Positions 1 to 14,511 of a stretch of 64,000 bases of DNA are shown piece by piece (positions within the stretch are counted from its first letter, which is position 1; each line of letters starts with the position of its first letter). The notes under the pieces were generated by a model. That model had not been told where the DNA came from. It worked only from the letters and a program-made list of their open reading frames with translations, and did not search any database. The position numbers were made by a program, and so were the translations under genes. Source of the DNA: Haemonchus contortus (taxonomy: Eukaryota > Nematoda > Chromadorea > Rhabditida > Trichostrongylidae); the NCBI GenBank assembly GCA_000469685.2, contig LS997564.1, positions 35,916,151 to 35,980,150 on the forward strand. The letters are read 5' to 3'.

Positions 1-70
1 GATTTACTAGATATGGACTCAAGACCCAGTACCTCCACCTAATTGAAAGCTACATTCAAGTGCCAGAGGT

Positions 71-160
71 AGTAGGCGGTAATGGACGATACTAAGCGAT
101 ACAAGGCGATGGTCAGCGACAGTAGGCTACAGCAAGCAACAACAACTAGTTACAGCGGGA
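71..160 (+). repeat. Degenerate 10-bp tandem repeat (GGCGACA-type)
   Basis: About nine units of 10 bp in register, for example ACTAAGCGAT, ACAAGGCGAT, GGTCAGCGAC and AGTAGGCTAC. The unit is roughly AGGCGACAGT with heavy drift. The same unit recurs at 2481-2600 and, inverted, at 4771-4850. Confidence 0.6.
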
Positions 161-810
161 AGTTGTCAAAGGACGTTTTCAAAGTACAGCGACGTGCATT
201 AAAAACGCAGCGTTGCCAGACACAAGTTGACAGCGCTGGACATCATGTGATGACAACACTGGACGCGTAGCGGAAGTCTGTTGACAACGCCCGCGCCGCC
301 GTTGACGGAATTGTTCACTGCTTGAAAAATAACATGCTCCAACGCGAACGCCGTGCAAAGGCCGCGATTTTTGAGATCGAAATGCGGTTTTTAGGGATAC
401 AGACATGAAGAATTTATTTCCAATCGCTGAGGGAACGATATATACCTTAATATATCATTCTTGGAACATTTAAGACTCAATGTATCATTTTTCAATATCC
501 AATAAATATCCGGTTAGGATAGCTGAGGAAAAAATCGAAGGGATAGGATATCAGGAAAGTTTATCTATGGTCTCAATGACGTCTGGAGACCAGTGACGTG
601 CGGATTTACATCAAAAACGAACAGCCGTCGCCGCCAGCCAGTACGTCACTGGTCTGCAAATTTGTTGGCGGTGGATGACATATTGGCCGTGACGACGACG
701 TTTTGATTCCTGACGTTCTTCGTCTACATCGTCTATGCAATTCATATGATTGCGTCAAATCTTCGCACCACCCAACCTCCCCCATCAGCATAGATAGGGT
801 TAAAAAGACG

Positions 811-905
811 AAGTCTCTAGCGTCAATCAAGCCCGCTTTCGGGATGCTCTACGCATTTGATTTCTCTTCAGAATCGTAGCAGCGGTTTGAATGCGAACGT
901 GGCCT
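811..905 (-). repeat. SINE body fragment
   Basis: TCAATCAAGCCCG, CGCATTTGATTTC and TTCAGAATCGTAGCAGCG on the plus strand match the body of the minus-strand copy at 16442. The head is missing. Confidence 0.5.
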
Positions 906-2480
906 ACTCTTACTCTCCTACTCTTACTCTTTAACTACATTGTAGATCGTAAGTGTTCCTACAAAATTCAATCGAACTGCAGCCTTATCAACAGAAAAAA
1001 CATACACCTTCTCAAAAAGTTTGTGGAATGAAAAAATCCGAGTTAGAGGCACAGTTCACGGTAATTTTGGGTAATCTAGATTATGATGGAAAATGAAAGA
1101 CAAGGTCGGAAGTAGTGCGATGAATGTGAAGAAACTGCATGAATAGGTGTTTCCCAAGTGAAAAAAGCTTCGAAAAACCCTTAAAGAGGGGGTGGACGAG
1201 AATGAGACCAGAAAAATGAAGAAGAGTGGGGCGTTTAAACGAGCTATACAATGTGTCTCACTGCGTACGTGTGGGTCGGGGTACGAATAACAGACTATGG
1301 AAAGCAAAAATTCATTCACTTATAAGCATAAGTAAAAAAACCCTAGTATAGCAAAAGTAGCTCACCTTCTTCAGCCTCTAGGAGTAGGAAACTAAATAAG
1401 GGATCGCTGCAGCACAAAGAATAACAGAGGAAAAAAGAATGGGAGAAAAACACCGCCTCATCACTCGGCGACCAGCTGATTGTGTGTGGGTCCTAGAACG
1501 AATAGTTGCAATCTGTATTGTCTCGACACTCGTCTGACGTGATGACGTGACGTCGATCGAGAGGCGGGAAAGCCATTGACGTTCCCGCCCACTGAATTAT
1601 CGTGAACTGTGTCTTTAAAAGCAAAATCGTTGTCGCCAGCGAAGGCGTGGGCAGAAATGTCTGGGCCTCTGGGCCTAACCAATACGTGACTTTTTTTTTT
1701 TGATTGATAATGGTCTCCAAAGAAATGAGAATAGCTAGTCGATTTTTATGGGATACTTGTCAAGGGTCAAGTGTCATACATAATTTTACCGCCCATATCC
1801 AACTTTGCACTCACAATCCCCATTGAAGACGGTACCCGAGCAACCTATCCCAAGAAAAAAGGAATTAAAAGGAAATCAATCTAGAGAAGCAAACGAACTG
1901 GCAAGGTAGTCATGTTCTGCCCTCGTTATGATAGTTTTTAAGCCGTTTTTCGTGGAATACTGAGGCCAGCAACACATTATTGAAGCCTAATAAAATGTGA
2001 TTAAAAGAGTAATAAAAGCAAAATCAAATCCAGTTGGCTTTCCAGTAATACTCGAACCTTGCTGGAGATATTACTACTGCAAACGAATTCTTTGAAATTT
2101 GAAGAGGAGAGCGGTTAGGATTCAACAAACAAATAACAACTAGTAGAAGCCTCATATCCGTCAAAACTTGGGACGGGCATGTCGCATATTGGGAAAACCG
2201 GCGCCAATTGTGACTCCCCGGGGAATTGACTGCTCATCATGATTGGGTAAAGATATGAGCGACTTCATTTTCAAGTCTCAGTTTTTACAGCAGTATGGCT
2301 GATAGAGTTGGGTATGATGCACCTATCGCTAATCCACTGCGACTTTTCGCCAACGCACTTGACTTGGCTACCATAACCTTAAATTCTACAGTCAGGCAGT
2401 GATTCTCCCCGCAGAAACAAAGCAGTGAAATAGAAGTCAACAGTAGTAAAGAAGGGCAAAAGACAGAGAACAGCCAAAAA

Positions 2481-2600
2481 ACGAGCGATTAGTTGACAGT
2501 AAACAATGTAGAGCGATCATCGGCAACAGCCAACAACTGTGAGGGCTTGTGGGAGAGCATAGGCTAGAGTAGGCGACAGTGAGCGACATTTGGGAAGTCT
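2481..2600 (+). repeat. Degenerate 10-bp tandem repeat (GGCGACA-type)
   Basis: About eleven 10-bp units in register, such as GAGCGATCAT, CGGCAACAGC, AGGCTAGAGT, AGGCGACAGT and GAGCGACATT. Same unit as at 71-160. Confidence 0.6.
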
Positions 2601-3791
2601 TTCTAAAAGATAGTAAATAGTGAGCAACATGGCAGCAACAGATAGTGACACAGATTCCTCTCGAAGTGCCCTTGCGGTTTATTTTTCACCTTATGTTTAT
2701 TTAGGCCAGCCTTCTTACGTAATAAACAATAACAACTGCAGTCACTTTCAGCAAACTCAGCCACGGCGCGAACTGGGGGGAAGAAAAGGAGCAACTACAA
2801 TATGTATAAATACACAATCGGACACGAGCCCAGTGACGAATTTCTAGGGCTTCGAAGAGGGCAATGGCCAAAACTTTAGCCAATAAACCACTGCTGCACA
2901 ATAAGAGTAAAATTCACAGTTGATAGAAATGCCAGATTCGTTGAAAGTCGATCTTAGGTACTACTTCGAGTGACGAACTTCCCAATTCAGCCTCTTGAGC
3001 AGTGTTCAGCCCATTGGAAGGAGTCTGCTCACGCCAAACACCCATAACTTCTGGCATTTCCCAATCTTCAAACCGTTTGCTTCCAGGTTCCTGCCTCAGC
3101 ACCGCCTTATTTGAACAGTGTCTTGCCCGCTGCCTACGGCAGGTGTGCGAAGCCCAACTCTGGTTACACCCGAAAAACTGCTGATTTTAATTCATAACTG
3201 TAAACAAGCATAAAAGTATGAATATGAGTCAATATACATATATTTATGATGAGAGTAGCAAAACTCCCGAGCAATTGCCCAAAATCCACATCTCAGGATC
3301 CCCGCAATCCCACCATCGAGCACTTTTTTCCCTCCAGATATCACCCGAAAGATAAAAACACCCAAACATTGAAAAGTAACAGCGCCCATTAAACAGTTTC
3401 ACGGAAAGCAAATTGACTGGTTTCCCCCTTAGTGAGTCACAGGCGATGACGTGGGGGTAATTCTCTCGAGAGCACAGTTCTGATGACTAGGAAGGTCTCA
3501 TAGAGGGAGTAATGAAAATAGCGATTCGACAAGGGTAATTCACTGACTCAAAAGAATCATCATAACTTTTTCATGCTCTTCCATCGCATTTGATTAGTAC
3601 ATTCGAGGTGTCTACGCCTAATTCTCATTCTTAATTGCAGGATCGACCTTCCACTAGCTCTTCTCCGGCATTATACACTTTCGATACTATCAAATATTAT
3701 TGGAAAGCGGTCATAAAGTTGAGAAAGGGTCAATGTGCGGCTGGCTCACAAGTCAAAACTAAAAGACTTTATTAAAATCAAATCAGCGCAA

Positions 3792-3930
3792 ATGGTGTAG
3801 TGTCAAGTGGCGGAAGCACTAGCACACGTAGGGTTTGGAAGACCAGTCCAGGATCGATACCTGCCCTACAAGCCAAACCTTTCGTTACCGTGGAGTCGAT
3901 ACCCATCTTAGAGGATTAAAGTGCTGGCCA
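3792..3930 (+). repeat. Diverged tRNA-derived SINE copy
   Basis: TGGTGTAGTGTCAAGTGGCG and GGATCGATACC recall the family's A-box and post-B-box regions. Strongly diverged. Confidence 0.4.
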
Positions 3931-4770
3931 CTACCAACTACCATTTTCAATGAAAAACGACGCAGGGGTCATCCCTACGATTCAATCCATCAAAACCACC
4001 GTGCCAATCAAACCAATTCTCACAGTGCGATGACAATGCCGATGAGCTATGCCGTCTGACGCATCCCTTTGTCACCTGTAATCGCCCAACATCGACTCGT
4101 TGTCGTCCATTCATATGCATATTGGATTGTCACACAACTTCATTGTCCGCATCCTGTTCACATCAAAATTCTTCCTATTCGAGATGGTGACTACAAACTA
4201 TCTATTTTATTGCCAAGGGGTGGAACGAGCTTCAAAAAAGAATGCTGAAAAAGGCTGCAGAAGTACGCCCAAAAAAGCCTAGCGCCCATCCCCCCCCTTC
4301 TCCCATCCCCCACCCCATTCCAAGAGATAAGGCCCAAATTTATGACCATAGACTCTACCCCCACCTTCTCCGCAGAACTGGACTGGACAATGGAACCTCA
4401 ATCGTTGTATAACCCTGTTATGATCTTATCCAGGGGATTATGTTAAAGGGTCAAGGGTTTACACTTACGAGATTCAAAGATCACAGCTGCGAGAGAAAAC
4501 CTTTCGAACTTCTCGATCGTTGGCCTCACTCCTGTCCAGGAAGGAGGCACTCGATCAGGGTCTCAGAGTACAATGCACATAATTGACAATACTAATACTT
4601 CATTAAACGAGATGTGTGATTGATGAGAAAGTTTTTTTTTGCTGTTGACCATTTCCTTGAAAAGATAAACAAGAGTGGTCGCAAATTAAGATGAAACTAT
4701 TATCAACCAAATAAATATCGAGTAAACAATAAAATAAATTTTAAACTGAAGAAATACGAGAAGACCGTGT

Positions 4771-4850
4771 CGCTATTCCTATGTCGCTTATTGTCACCTA
4801 CCATCGCCTGCCTTTGCTCAGTGTCGCCTCGTGTCGCCTGCTGTCACGGA
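4771..4850 (-). repeat. Degenerate 10-bp tandem repeat, inverted
   Basis: Minus-strand units such as TAAGCGACAT, CAGGCGATGG, GAGGCGACAC and CAGGCGACAC keep a strict 10-bp register over about eight units. Same family as at 71-160 and 2481-2600. Confidence 0.6.
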
Positions 4851-5820
4851 GTAAAATACCCAGTTTTTTCATCGCGGCCTTTCTTGCCGGACATTGAAAT
4901 GGTAAAATTCGTTTTGACCAATCAAAGAGGGCTTTTTCAAAAAAAAAAAGCAAAAACAGCTGTTTTGACCAAAAGAACCTTAATAAAAATGAAAAGAAAT
5001 ACAAAAAGCAAACTCATCAAGATAGTGATGGGCAAATTTACAAAATCTTCTTGTGCTCTGTGGTCAGCTTTTTGAAAACGGAACCATTAAAACGGAGTTT
5101 TAAGTCGGGGAAAACACGTAGGAAGAATTTTATGGACGAAGCGACACAATATCAAAAAACGCACAGCGATAAATCGAATTCGAATAGAAAATTCTGGTGG
5201 AATCGGATGTTTTGACGTCTCATGACGTCATATGACATCATCCAGAAAAATCTAACAAACGTAGGCGACAATAAATGGCATTCAAATTGGATTTTTTGGA
5301 AAAAAACGTCAATCAGACATGAAACGTACGAATTCTTCACGACGACGAGTACAAAGAGGACGTATCGATTACGTCTGGGGTTCGGAGTGAACCCCCCACA
5401 TGCCCGGCAACGTTAACAAGCATATTGATTCGAATAATGATGCTTTCATAAAACCTAGTAATTAGAGGTAACTGCCAGATCGAAGAAAGAGGAAAAAGGG
5501 ATGAAAAAAGGAAAAAAAGAAAATAGAAATGATGACAGAAGTTACGGCGAAGTCCTTCGTGCTAAACGACCGCGTTGCCGTTCAATTGACCGGCCGATCA
5601 GACCAAGGTCACAGAAAATTTTGTAAAACCACCAATTGCACTATCAACTTTGTAGGGGTGGTCTTCTGAGGAAAAAATCCCTTATAGGATGAGCCATGCA
5701 CTCGAATGCACTCGCTTACTTAAAGATAATTGAATGAATATAATTTCTTCGCATTTGCTCCAACTAGCTCCCTCTTTGCAAGCGGGTTTGGTGGTAAACA
5801 TAATTTCCAAATTCTGTCAA

Positions 5821-5847
5821 CATTTATTTACTTATTTATTTATCTCC
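5821..5847. repeat. TTTA-type microsatellite
   Basis: Short TTTA tract on the plus strand, complementary to the AAAT tracts elsewhere. Confidence 0.65.
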
Positions 5848-6734
5848 CATCCAAGGTGGGTCAACAACATGACTGCGAAGAACCAAGTAAACAAGTTTCA
5901 AGCATAAAAAAATAAAATCGCGTAAATAAAATCATAAAAGAGAGAAAACGTAATAAAAAAGGGAAAGGAACATATCACGAATTTTCAAACACTAGGGAGG
6001 GAAAGGTAGGCTACATTCATGCTATAACCGGACCTAATGACCCCATTGACCAGCGGTGTTTCCCCTACGACTCCTACACGAACACGATGCATCCCAACGA
6101 AGGTTATTCCATTTTCAAGGCAAAATTCTCGATTGCTCTACTTTTTCAAGGAATACGTGAAGGAAGTTTTCTGCGCATTGACGAGAGCAATTGTTCTGTT
6201 GGCGCTATTCCCGTCGAAAATGACCTTGCCCTTTCGAGAAAAGAAGAAAAATCACCGACCGAATCTGACATTAACCCTGACCGCCACCAACGACGATTCT
6301 CAAGCCAAATGGGAATCAGTTAAAAGGCAATAAATCTTTTAACGCATTAACATTTAACAACGCATTGTATTTAGCGATAGATGCAAATATATTCGAGCCA
6401 AGAAAGAGATGACGCAATGACAGAAAGCCCCGCTAATTTACGCATTTGGTCCTAGGATCGATGCTTCCCTAGACTGGACAGCTCTGAACAAATCTGGATA
6501 GAATCTGATGTCATGGTCTACAGGAGGAGGAACAGTCAGATACGGGTTTCTATATTTTACTTCGTCTTCAACGCGGATTATGCTAGCGTCACTTCACTTC
6601 GGAGGAAGAAAGCCATTATAGGGCGATAAGCGTTGCTCAGCCCAAACCCTTTTAAGTAGAAGACATCAACACCTGAAGAAAAACTGGAGATCACAGTATA
6701 AGCCAACAAAGTACCGATTACATGTTAACATATA

Positions 6735-6845
6735 GGGCGGAGGAAGTGTAGTGCTAAGTGGCGCACAGTGCCACCCATGCTGTCCGGGGATTGAATCACG
6801 AAATGGTATCCGCCTGAGCCAACCAGGCCGTCAATCCCTCCACAA
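6735..6845 (+). repeat. tRNA-derived SINE copy (head half)
   Basis: GGGCGGAGGAAGTGTAGTGC, then AAGTGGCGCA, GGGGATTGAATCA and GTATCCGCCTGAGCCAACCA match the family head and start of body. The remainder is not recognisable. Confidence 0.6.
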
Positions 6846-9800
6846 ATGGTTAGCTGATGCCGGACCCAAAACGGGATTTATCACTTCCAGAAGGCTCCAT
6901 CCTTAAAGGCTTTCCATGAGCATATGATATTTGATATATTATGTGGGCAGAGAGATTTTGTAGAATTTACGGTATAAATTATGAGTAACACTGCTAGAAG
7001 TAAAAACTAAAAGATCCATTTTCCGGTACCTTGCGAAACCATACGATAACCCCTGTTATGGAGGGAAGGAAAACAACTTTACAGACCCAGCACTGTGCCC
7101 ATGTGGTAAAAAAAGAATTCTTTCTAGGTCGCGCTATTCTCGAGACAATATTTACACGGCACATCTTGCTATCCAAAAATCATAATTACATTTTTTGTTA
7201 TTTCAATAGTATTTTTATTACATCCAGCCTGTACTCAACGACGCAAGTCTATTGCTACTTTGATTACGCAGAACAGCATAACATAGTAATCACCGCCCCG
7301 TCGCAAATCTTTGATTCCTAATGAAATACCATTTTCGGAAAGGCGATTTATGAAAAATCCCATCAATGGTGAAGGACAGCGCACGGAAGCGCTCAACAAT
7401 CTGATTTCTGCTGCCTATTTGGGAAGAAATATCACCTGGACAAGAAAAAAGATCTGCATAATTCAAGCCTAAATGCCATAAAATAAAATTGAAATAATGC
7501 ATCGTAGAAAAACATCTAGAAAATATTGTTCTAGTGTAAAAGCGCTGACAGGAAAATGCTTCCCTGAAAATGTGATTGAAATAGTAATCTTGAAAAAATA
7601 GGCATATTCTGATTGTCGAGAGAATATGTTTCTTTCCCCATAAAACGCTCCTTTTCTCCTGAAACTATCGAGCAATTTTGTGCGTTCATAGAAAGTTTCC
7701 GGAGTGGAAGGATGTCGAGGTTTGTGTTCTACAAGCTTGAATAAGAGAAATTGAGGGATGTGGTGCAGTTGAATAGAAATCGTCGCTTTGCGGCGAGAGA
7801 ACGTCGCGCGCGAAGGAATGTAGCAGTTCGAAGCAGAAGCACTGCAGCAAGTAAGAAATACAGAAACAAAAGAAATAACAGTAGAATCATTCCAAAAACA
7901 ATAATCGCATATCGATGGATTTCTATGAGAGTGATTGAGGTGTGATAACGTGACAACTAGTCCGCGACTGCCGCGTGCGGCGAATTAATCACACACACAC
8001 ACCGATTCAACTGCCCGTCTCCCGAAAATTAGAGATGGATAGAGCTCTTGAAGGAATTGTTCCCCAAATATTTGAGCCGGTGCCTCTACCTACAAAACTA
8101 TTCAAGCCCCAATAATTGAGAACTAGTTAAATCGTCTGATGGATTATGACCGTCGTCAAATGACTCCTGTAATGAAAGGACCACTGTTCTTGTTCTTGTT
8201 TAGGATGTAGAGGCAATGGGTGCACCAGGGATGGACCTTTCAAATGGGAAAGGCTATGGGAGAAGTGGTAAGAAGGTGAATCATCCCAATCGCATGAACT
8301 GTTAAACAAATGCAACTAATGTCAACAACCACTTGAAACTTAAGAAGTGCCGACGAATCGTTTTGTGCAAATAATGCCCCTTCAGAGATGAGGCCGCGTC
8401 ATCCGAGCATCACCCCTGTCCAACCGCTTTTTGTCGGGGACCGTAGATTGACACTTATTGCTCACGGACAGTAGACCATACAACAATGACCAATGCCTCA
8501 TTTGTTCAGCAATAACTCCGGCCAAAGCTTATTCAGATACAATTCCATCCGCGTTAGCTCACAAACAATGCTTGTGGATAGCTCAAATACCATATAGGCT
8601 CCGTATACGACTCACCACATTTGCATCATGCCAAGGGGCCCTCTCTCACTCTATGGAATCCAAGGATGCATTCATACTTTGCGGTAGGCGAAGACTAAAA
8701 AATTTGGAAAAATCCGATACCCCATCAAACTGCTCTTTTTCAGCAATGTGTGAGAAGGAAAGGAATGGAAGGAAAGAGGTCACAGTATCCCTTCGTTTAC
8801 AATCGGGCCCACCTCACGACGCCGCCCGAAAGTTGAATGGCACGCCCATCAATGGGCATTTTTGGCGGGGATGAGCACTTTAAAAGTCTTCGAAGCTTCG
8901 GCGTTGGTTTTTGTATCTAGTAGATAATTCAAGTTAAATCTTTAATTTCGAAAGTATTAAAAACTTGATAATTATTTGATAAGGAACGCAAAAAATATTC
9001 AAAAAATACATAGCAACTGCCTGCAATCGATAGATAATCATGAATTTCAAAAGGTCCCTGTGCGTCATCAAAATCATGGTTTTCTTTTCGCAAACATTTT
9101 TCTTCCAGGCAGAGCTAATCCACCTTCAATTTAAAAACAAATTTAATTAGTAAACTAGGACTATTTGGGGGACTCACAGGGCACCCCAGAGAAGCAAACA
9201 CCTCCAAGGGACAGGGACGCAGATGGGTTCTGATCTGATTTGCTTGGTATGGGCACTGTTCGGCAGAAATTCACATACCATCAACTAGTAACTAAGAAAA
9301 ATATTGTTCCAAGACATAGTACCAGTCGGAAAACTCTAATTTTTTTGAAGATTTTGCAAATAAAGTAAAAAAAAGCATAAAAGGGGTTTTGGAAGGGCTA
9401 CGATAGCCTGAAAATCCCGTATTTACGTCGCACCTAGACGTTCGTCCGGTTTGCTTGTTTCCTGCTTTCACTAACAATGTGTTTTCGACAACTGCCGTAA
9501 ACAGAATTAAATAGCACCGAAAGAGTTTTGCATAGAGTAGAAAACAGGTTAGAATCTTCTCGAATGCCAGCTTCACATAGAAAAAAAGAAAAAATACAAA
9601 AAATAAAGTATCCAACGCCAATTTCATTTAATATCAAAAACACTTCAAAAACCAACTACAATAAAAAAAATCATCGAAGTTCACAAAAATCTCAAAAAAA
9701 ATCTGCACAAGAAGAATACATTCAGTATGCCAAAAATAGAGATAGATAAAAACTTTTTCATTCAATTCACTTTCAAAAATGGTAAAATTGTGAAATAAAA

Positions 9801-12284
9801 TTATTTTTGGTGATTTCGCCGATTTTTCTTCCGAAGATAAAGGAAAAACGATGACGCCTGAGCTCCTAACTGCAAACTACGAAGACTGTCAAGAAGAGGA
9901 ATTCCGAAGGAAACCCGTGAGCAGGACAGGCAGGGGTTCGAGAAAGACTGAATAATTCAAAAAAATGGCCAGAAAAAACTCGAATTCCTTGAGAATTCTC
10001 CCAACGAAATGCAATTCGAACTTGAGGCAATTGGACAGAAAAAGCTTTCTCTCGAAAGAAGCACCACTATCCCCACTAGGCAGCCACGTAGCAAAAGACA
10101 GGCTTCAGAAGCGAGAGAAGATGGGAAGAAGTCACGAGGAAGGAGTAGAGGCCTCTCGACATCACGACAATGATCAAATTGCGATTCACGAGAGCTCTCA
10201 CGTCGTCTGATGTCAGGGCTCTCGTGAAAATACGATGAGAGGCTGTCGAATCGTCAATGTGTTTTGACGCCACTCACACAGACACATACACATACACACT
10301 CATGCATGCACACACACCCATCGGAATCGACGGACGGACTGACGCCGCAGGAGAAGGCGACCGCGTAGGCGACGATTCGTCGTCGCGATGCGATTTTTGC
10401 AACAGGATGTTCAATTAGGGGAGGGTGAGACGATGGAAAAACAATGACGCGCCCGCAACAATGCTTTTATGTCCACAGAGACGAGCTCAGTCACCGTAAT
10501 GAAGTCAGCTGGAAACAGCTGGAAAAGACTTCAGAACGTCCGTTCGAGTTTTCTGATACTTTGAGCCTCTTATCAACGATTAAGGGGAAATCTGAGGACA
10601 GCTCACGTGAAAGAACGAGGGAAACAGCTTCTTAAAGATCAGCAGGTAGTCGTCTTTGAACTGCAATCTAGGGACACCACGCGAAGGAAGGAGCTGAAGA
10701 AGGATCAACAGCTAGCCTTCTTTGATCCTTTCCTGCGAAAGCATACAGTCACAATGAATTTGAACAATTTTTCGGGACTCGAATTCGACCTCTACAGAAA
10801 GATCCAAAATTATTTTAATTTAATTAATTAATTTTAACTCTCACTTGAAAAAATTTAAAATGAAGACTATAAAAACTATAAAAATCGCTTCCTCTCCTAT
10901 GCTCTCACTCATAACTCAAATAAGAAAAAACAAAGGCACATTGTCGAGGCACTCTGACTTTTACCGACCCTTCCTGAAGCAGAGTTCCCATTGCTCTCCT
11001 TTCATTGTTTAAACGTTTTCTTTCAATTTTTGAAGGTAAATTGGTTCCAGTTCGAGCCAGAAAAAAGGTTTTCACTTCCTTGGCAATGCAAGTAAACAAC
11101 AATAAAAAAATAAACGGAAGCAATGAAGACAACAACCTGGACTGTGAATGAATATTGCGCTCACTTTTGGACACCTCTGTTTTTCAAGCGAAGGCTGCCC
11201 TTGACCCTGCCCTTGAAACAAATTTCATATAGCGATTTGGACGATCCAGCGATTTTCAAAGGAGCGCTTTTCAATTATTCGATCGGTGGGTGGCCAAACT
11301 CCTACAGATTACCTATTACTCAGCAGTGACCCTAGTTCAAACGTCTCTAACCTCCGGTTCTAACTGTAAGAGATCCAGTACATAATAGATTTTACATGCT
11401 CTCGAAGACAAAACCCCTCGAAGACAGAGTTTGAGGCAAAATTTAACTCCGAGATTTCTTCTTAATAAGGATCTGTGGCTTCCAGAAAAAGCCTTGGAGG
11501 CACTCAAGGTGGTGGAAAAGCGGCTTGGATAAGGCGTAATAGAGGCTCAGCACAGGCTACGTTGCCAATTTCTACTCAACACTCCCAAAAAGGACGTGTA
11601 TAGTGGTTTCGTAGAGGCTGATATCATTCTCAATGGAGCACTTTTGTTGTAAATACAATCAACCGATACAGGCTAATCGCTAAACACACTTTGTTCTCCT
11701 CAAATGGAATCTCGTACAGAAACTTCTATCGATGTCATATTCTCGTCCAACCTAAGAAACGATAAGTTCAAAGAAGGTTTCACTCGAAGTTCCTACAGAA
11801 TACAACCCCTCCCCTTCCCCTATCACTAAGATACCTCACACTATCTGAAGGAGAGTAAACACTGCCTGTTAAATTAGTTTCCTAGCTTGCAATCGAGTGA
11901 ATGACCGGACATTGTACTTTCCCTAATGAGAGCTTGCCATCTGGGTAATGGCCTCATTTTCTCCGACGTCTACTTGATCGTAAGGTAATGCCTGAATAAT
12001 AGCGTCAGATACGTCATTAAATGCTATCATTAATGAACTATGACGTCATCGGATTGCTGCTCTACCCTTTGGAGGTGTGCAATGCTTTGACTACTGCCCC
12101 GACGTCACTTTAAGGACCTCTGAAGGGCTCCAAAGCGACTTAGAAGGCCTATGCAGAACAGCCATCACAGGTGCCTAAGGTAAATCGGCAAGTTTGGACA
12201 ACTGACGATGTGAACGATCCCAAACGACTTAGATCAGTTTTTTTCTCTGTCGATAACCTATAGAGTCTTCGAAGTCTTTTTGCG

Positions 12285-12345
12285 ATTGCTAGGCCCGTTT
12301 GGGATGCGCCTCGCATTTGATTCCCATTCAAAATCATAGTTCAAC
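12285..12345 (-). repeat. SINE body fragment
   Basis: GGGATGCGCCTCGCATTTGA and CCCATTCAAAATC match the family body end in minus orientation. Confidence 0.45.
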
Positions 12346-12839
12346 CCAGCCAAACCGGTAAAAAATAATTAAGCTAAGGAGACCGAGGGTTAATTAAACA
12401 ACATTTTTTGAAAGAATAGAAGCTTCTGCATTGAAAATAGAAACAAACAGACCAGATATGGACTATACTATGATAAAAAATTTACGTTTTTTAGAAACAT
12501 CACCAAAATCAGCTCTGGAGCACAGTTGTAGTACTGTACACCATAAGCGCCTAACTTCGCTGATTTCATGATCATAATATCGTCTTGCTCACAGCACTGA
12601 GAAAACTTGTAAACGCAACTTCCAAATTACTTTTGAGAAGCGAAAGTGACTTTCTCTTTAAGAACGGACACTTCCTTAACTTTCTTCTGAATCGATTCGG
12701 CAAGCGCCAGAAACCGAAAGCTCTCATTGTAAAGAGACACTGATCCTAAGACCTAATAGCCTTACTCTCTGACAGATTACTTCTTTAACTTGGGCCAAGG
12801 GCAGGGCAATGTTCAAATACTTCTTGTATTACCGCCCGT

Positions 12840-12935
12840 CACAGAATGGAAAACTCGGTTGGTTTAAGTGGATATCTACCGAGGATTCGAACCCCTCGAA
12901 CCCCACTGCCAAAACATGGGGAAAAAATTAGTGAG
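12840..12935 (-). repeat. SINE fragment with B box
   Basis: CGGTTGGTTTAAGTGGATAT followed by GAGGATTCGAACCCC matches the body-to-B-box segment of the minus-strand SINE. The A box is not recognisable. Confidence 0.45.
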
Positions 12936-14511
12936 CAAACCTTTCGGCTAAGACAATTCAGGGGGTGAAGCATTCGAAACTCGAGTCGTTTCTAGAATTC
13001 AGGCTGCAATCAGAGTCAAGCAGTTCATGAGAAAAGGAGAGGGGGTGGAGACGGAGGTGGGTGATTCGTATTCAAGAATTCATGAAAAAAGCCTTTAGCG
13101 AAGAGGCAGCCCTAAGATTTGAGGAAGGTCGCCTTATGTAAACATACTCCAACGTTTTTTGTTCTTTTTCGAAAAATGGATGTGTTGGGGAAAGTAGTCG
13201 GGGGAGGAGGCAATCAGTGCCGCACTTAGGATAGGAGAAACCTAGGAGAGGACATGGTGACCACGCCTTTTCCGTACGCCATTTCTATTCCGGCAGCCAC
13301 AAGCTCGGAAAGAAGCTTCCAATAATCGAAGGGAATACCAGCAAATAGAGTGTCAAATGAAAAAATCTGGCAACAGCTACATCACTTAGTTATGACAGGG
13401 TGGCATACTAGACAGTTGGCATTAGTTCAGAATCCTCCTTAGCAATAGTCAACTGGTGACATGTTGACAGACTCCCCAATTCGTGATAGTTACCAGCTGT
13501 CACCAGCCAGCGATCATATCGGTTCCACATTGGAGAACATACAATTGTTTATGGATTCCTTCATATATACTCAGAATAAGGCTAAGTACCCTGGCTTGAT
13601 TATCCCGACCAAAAAGGCAAAGCAAAAAGGACCATTGTGTACCCTCAGTCGGAGCCCTCGAATCTCATAAGAAAGAAGGAATTATCAATGAATGCACCCA
13701 ACCACCTGAAAAAAAATAGTTGTCAGCTTATCAGCCCGTATATTGCAAGATGAAGTGCGTGGGCGGGACCGGCTGGCGATAGGATGCCCCGCCCACATGT
13801 CCGAGCGATCTAACGGGGATCTATGGTGACAAGAAGTAGCTTTTTTAGTCATCTTAAATGCTATAGAATGAGTAAGAGAATCTGATCACGGCTATGCTCA
13901 ATAAGGAAGGCTGTTCTGGGAAATATGATCACATTACACGCAATAATGCAAGAAGAAAGTCTTATCTACATCTGGCGATAATGGATGATCCGCAAGGGAC
14001 CCAAAGGACTTGATGTCTCCGCTCGAGATTATAAAAATCAGACTTTGTGAGTTGGACTGCCCTTTTATCAGGTGGCGGACTCTTCACCCGAATTCCTTGG
14101 TCACAGACACGCGCGTGTTTTCGCCGCGATTCCTGTAAAGGGCAACACTAACAATAAGCAAGAGGATAATGAATGTACAAAGCTCATCATCAGAGATCTA
14201 CCACCAATAATCGCAAAAAAATTTCGCTAATTTCTATTCGAAGTAAATGGGTAGGGTAGACCAAGAAAATGACAGCATGTGAAGCTGATATCCCATACCT
14301 TGCCAGATTAATTTCAGGCAGAGCAAGTTGATTCAAAGGCTGTTGAATGGATGGATTGTTCTATCTAAAAACTAGCTCGCAGTGCACACGAATACGATCA
14401 TCTATACAAATGTGGAGCCAATTATAGCAAGAGAGAAGCTGTAGGCCATTCGCGACATAATTTGATTTCCAATTCAGCAAAACATCAGCTTTGTGCATGA
14501 AATTTGTACAC

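Noticed and set aside
8458..8874. 138-codon ORF as a gene
   Set aside because: No domain, no splice-site context, and no composition unlike the surrounding noncoding DNA.
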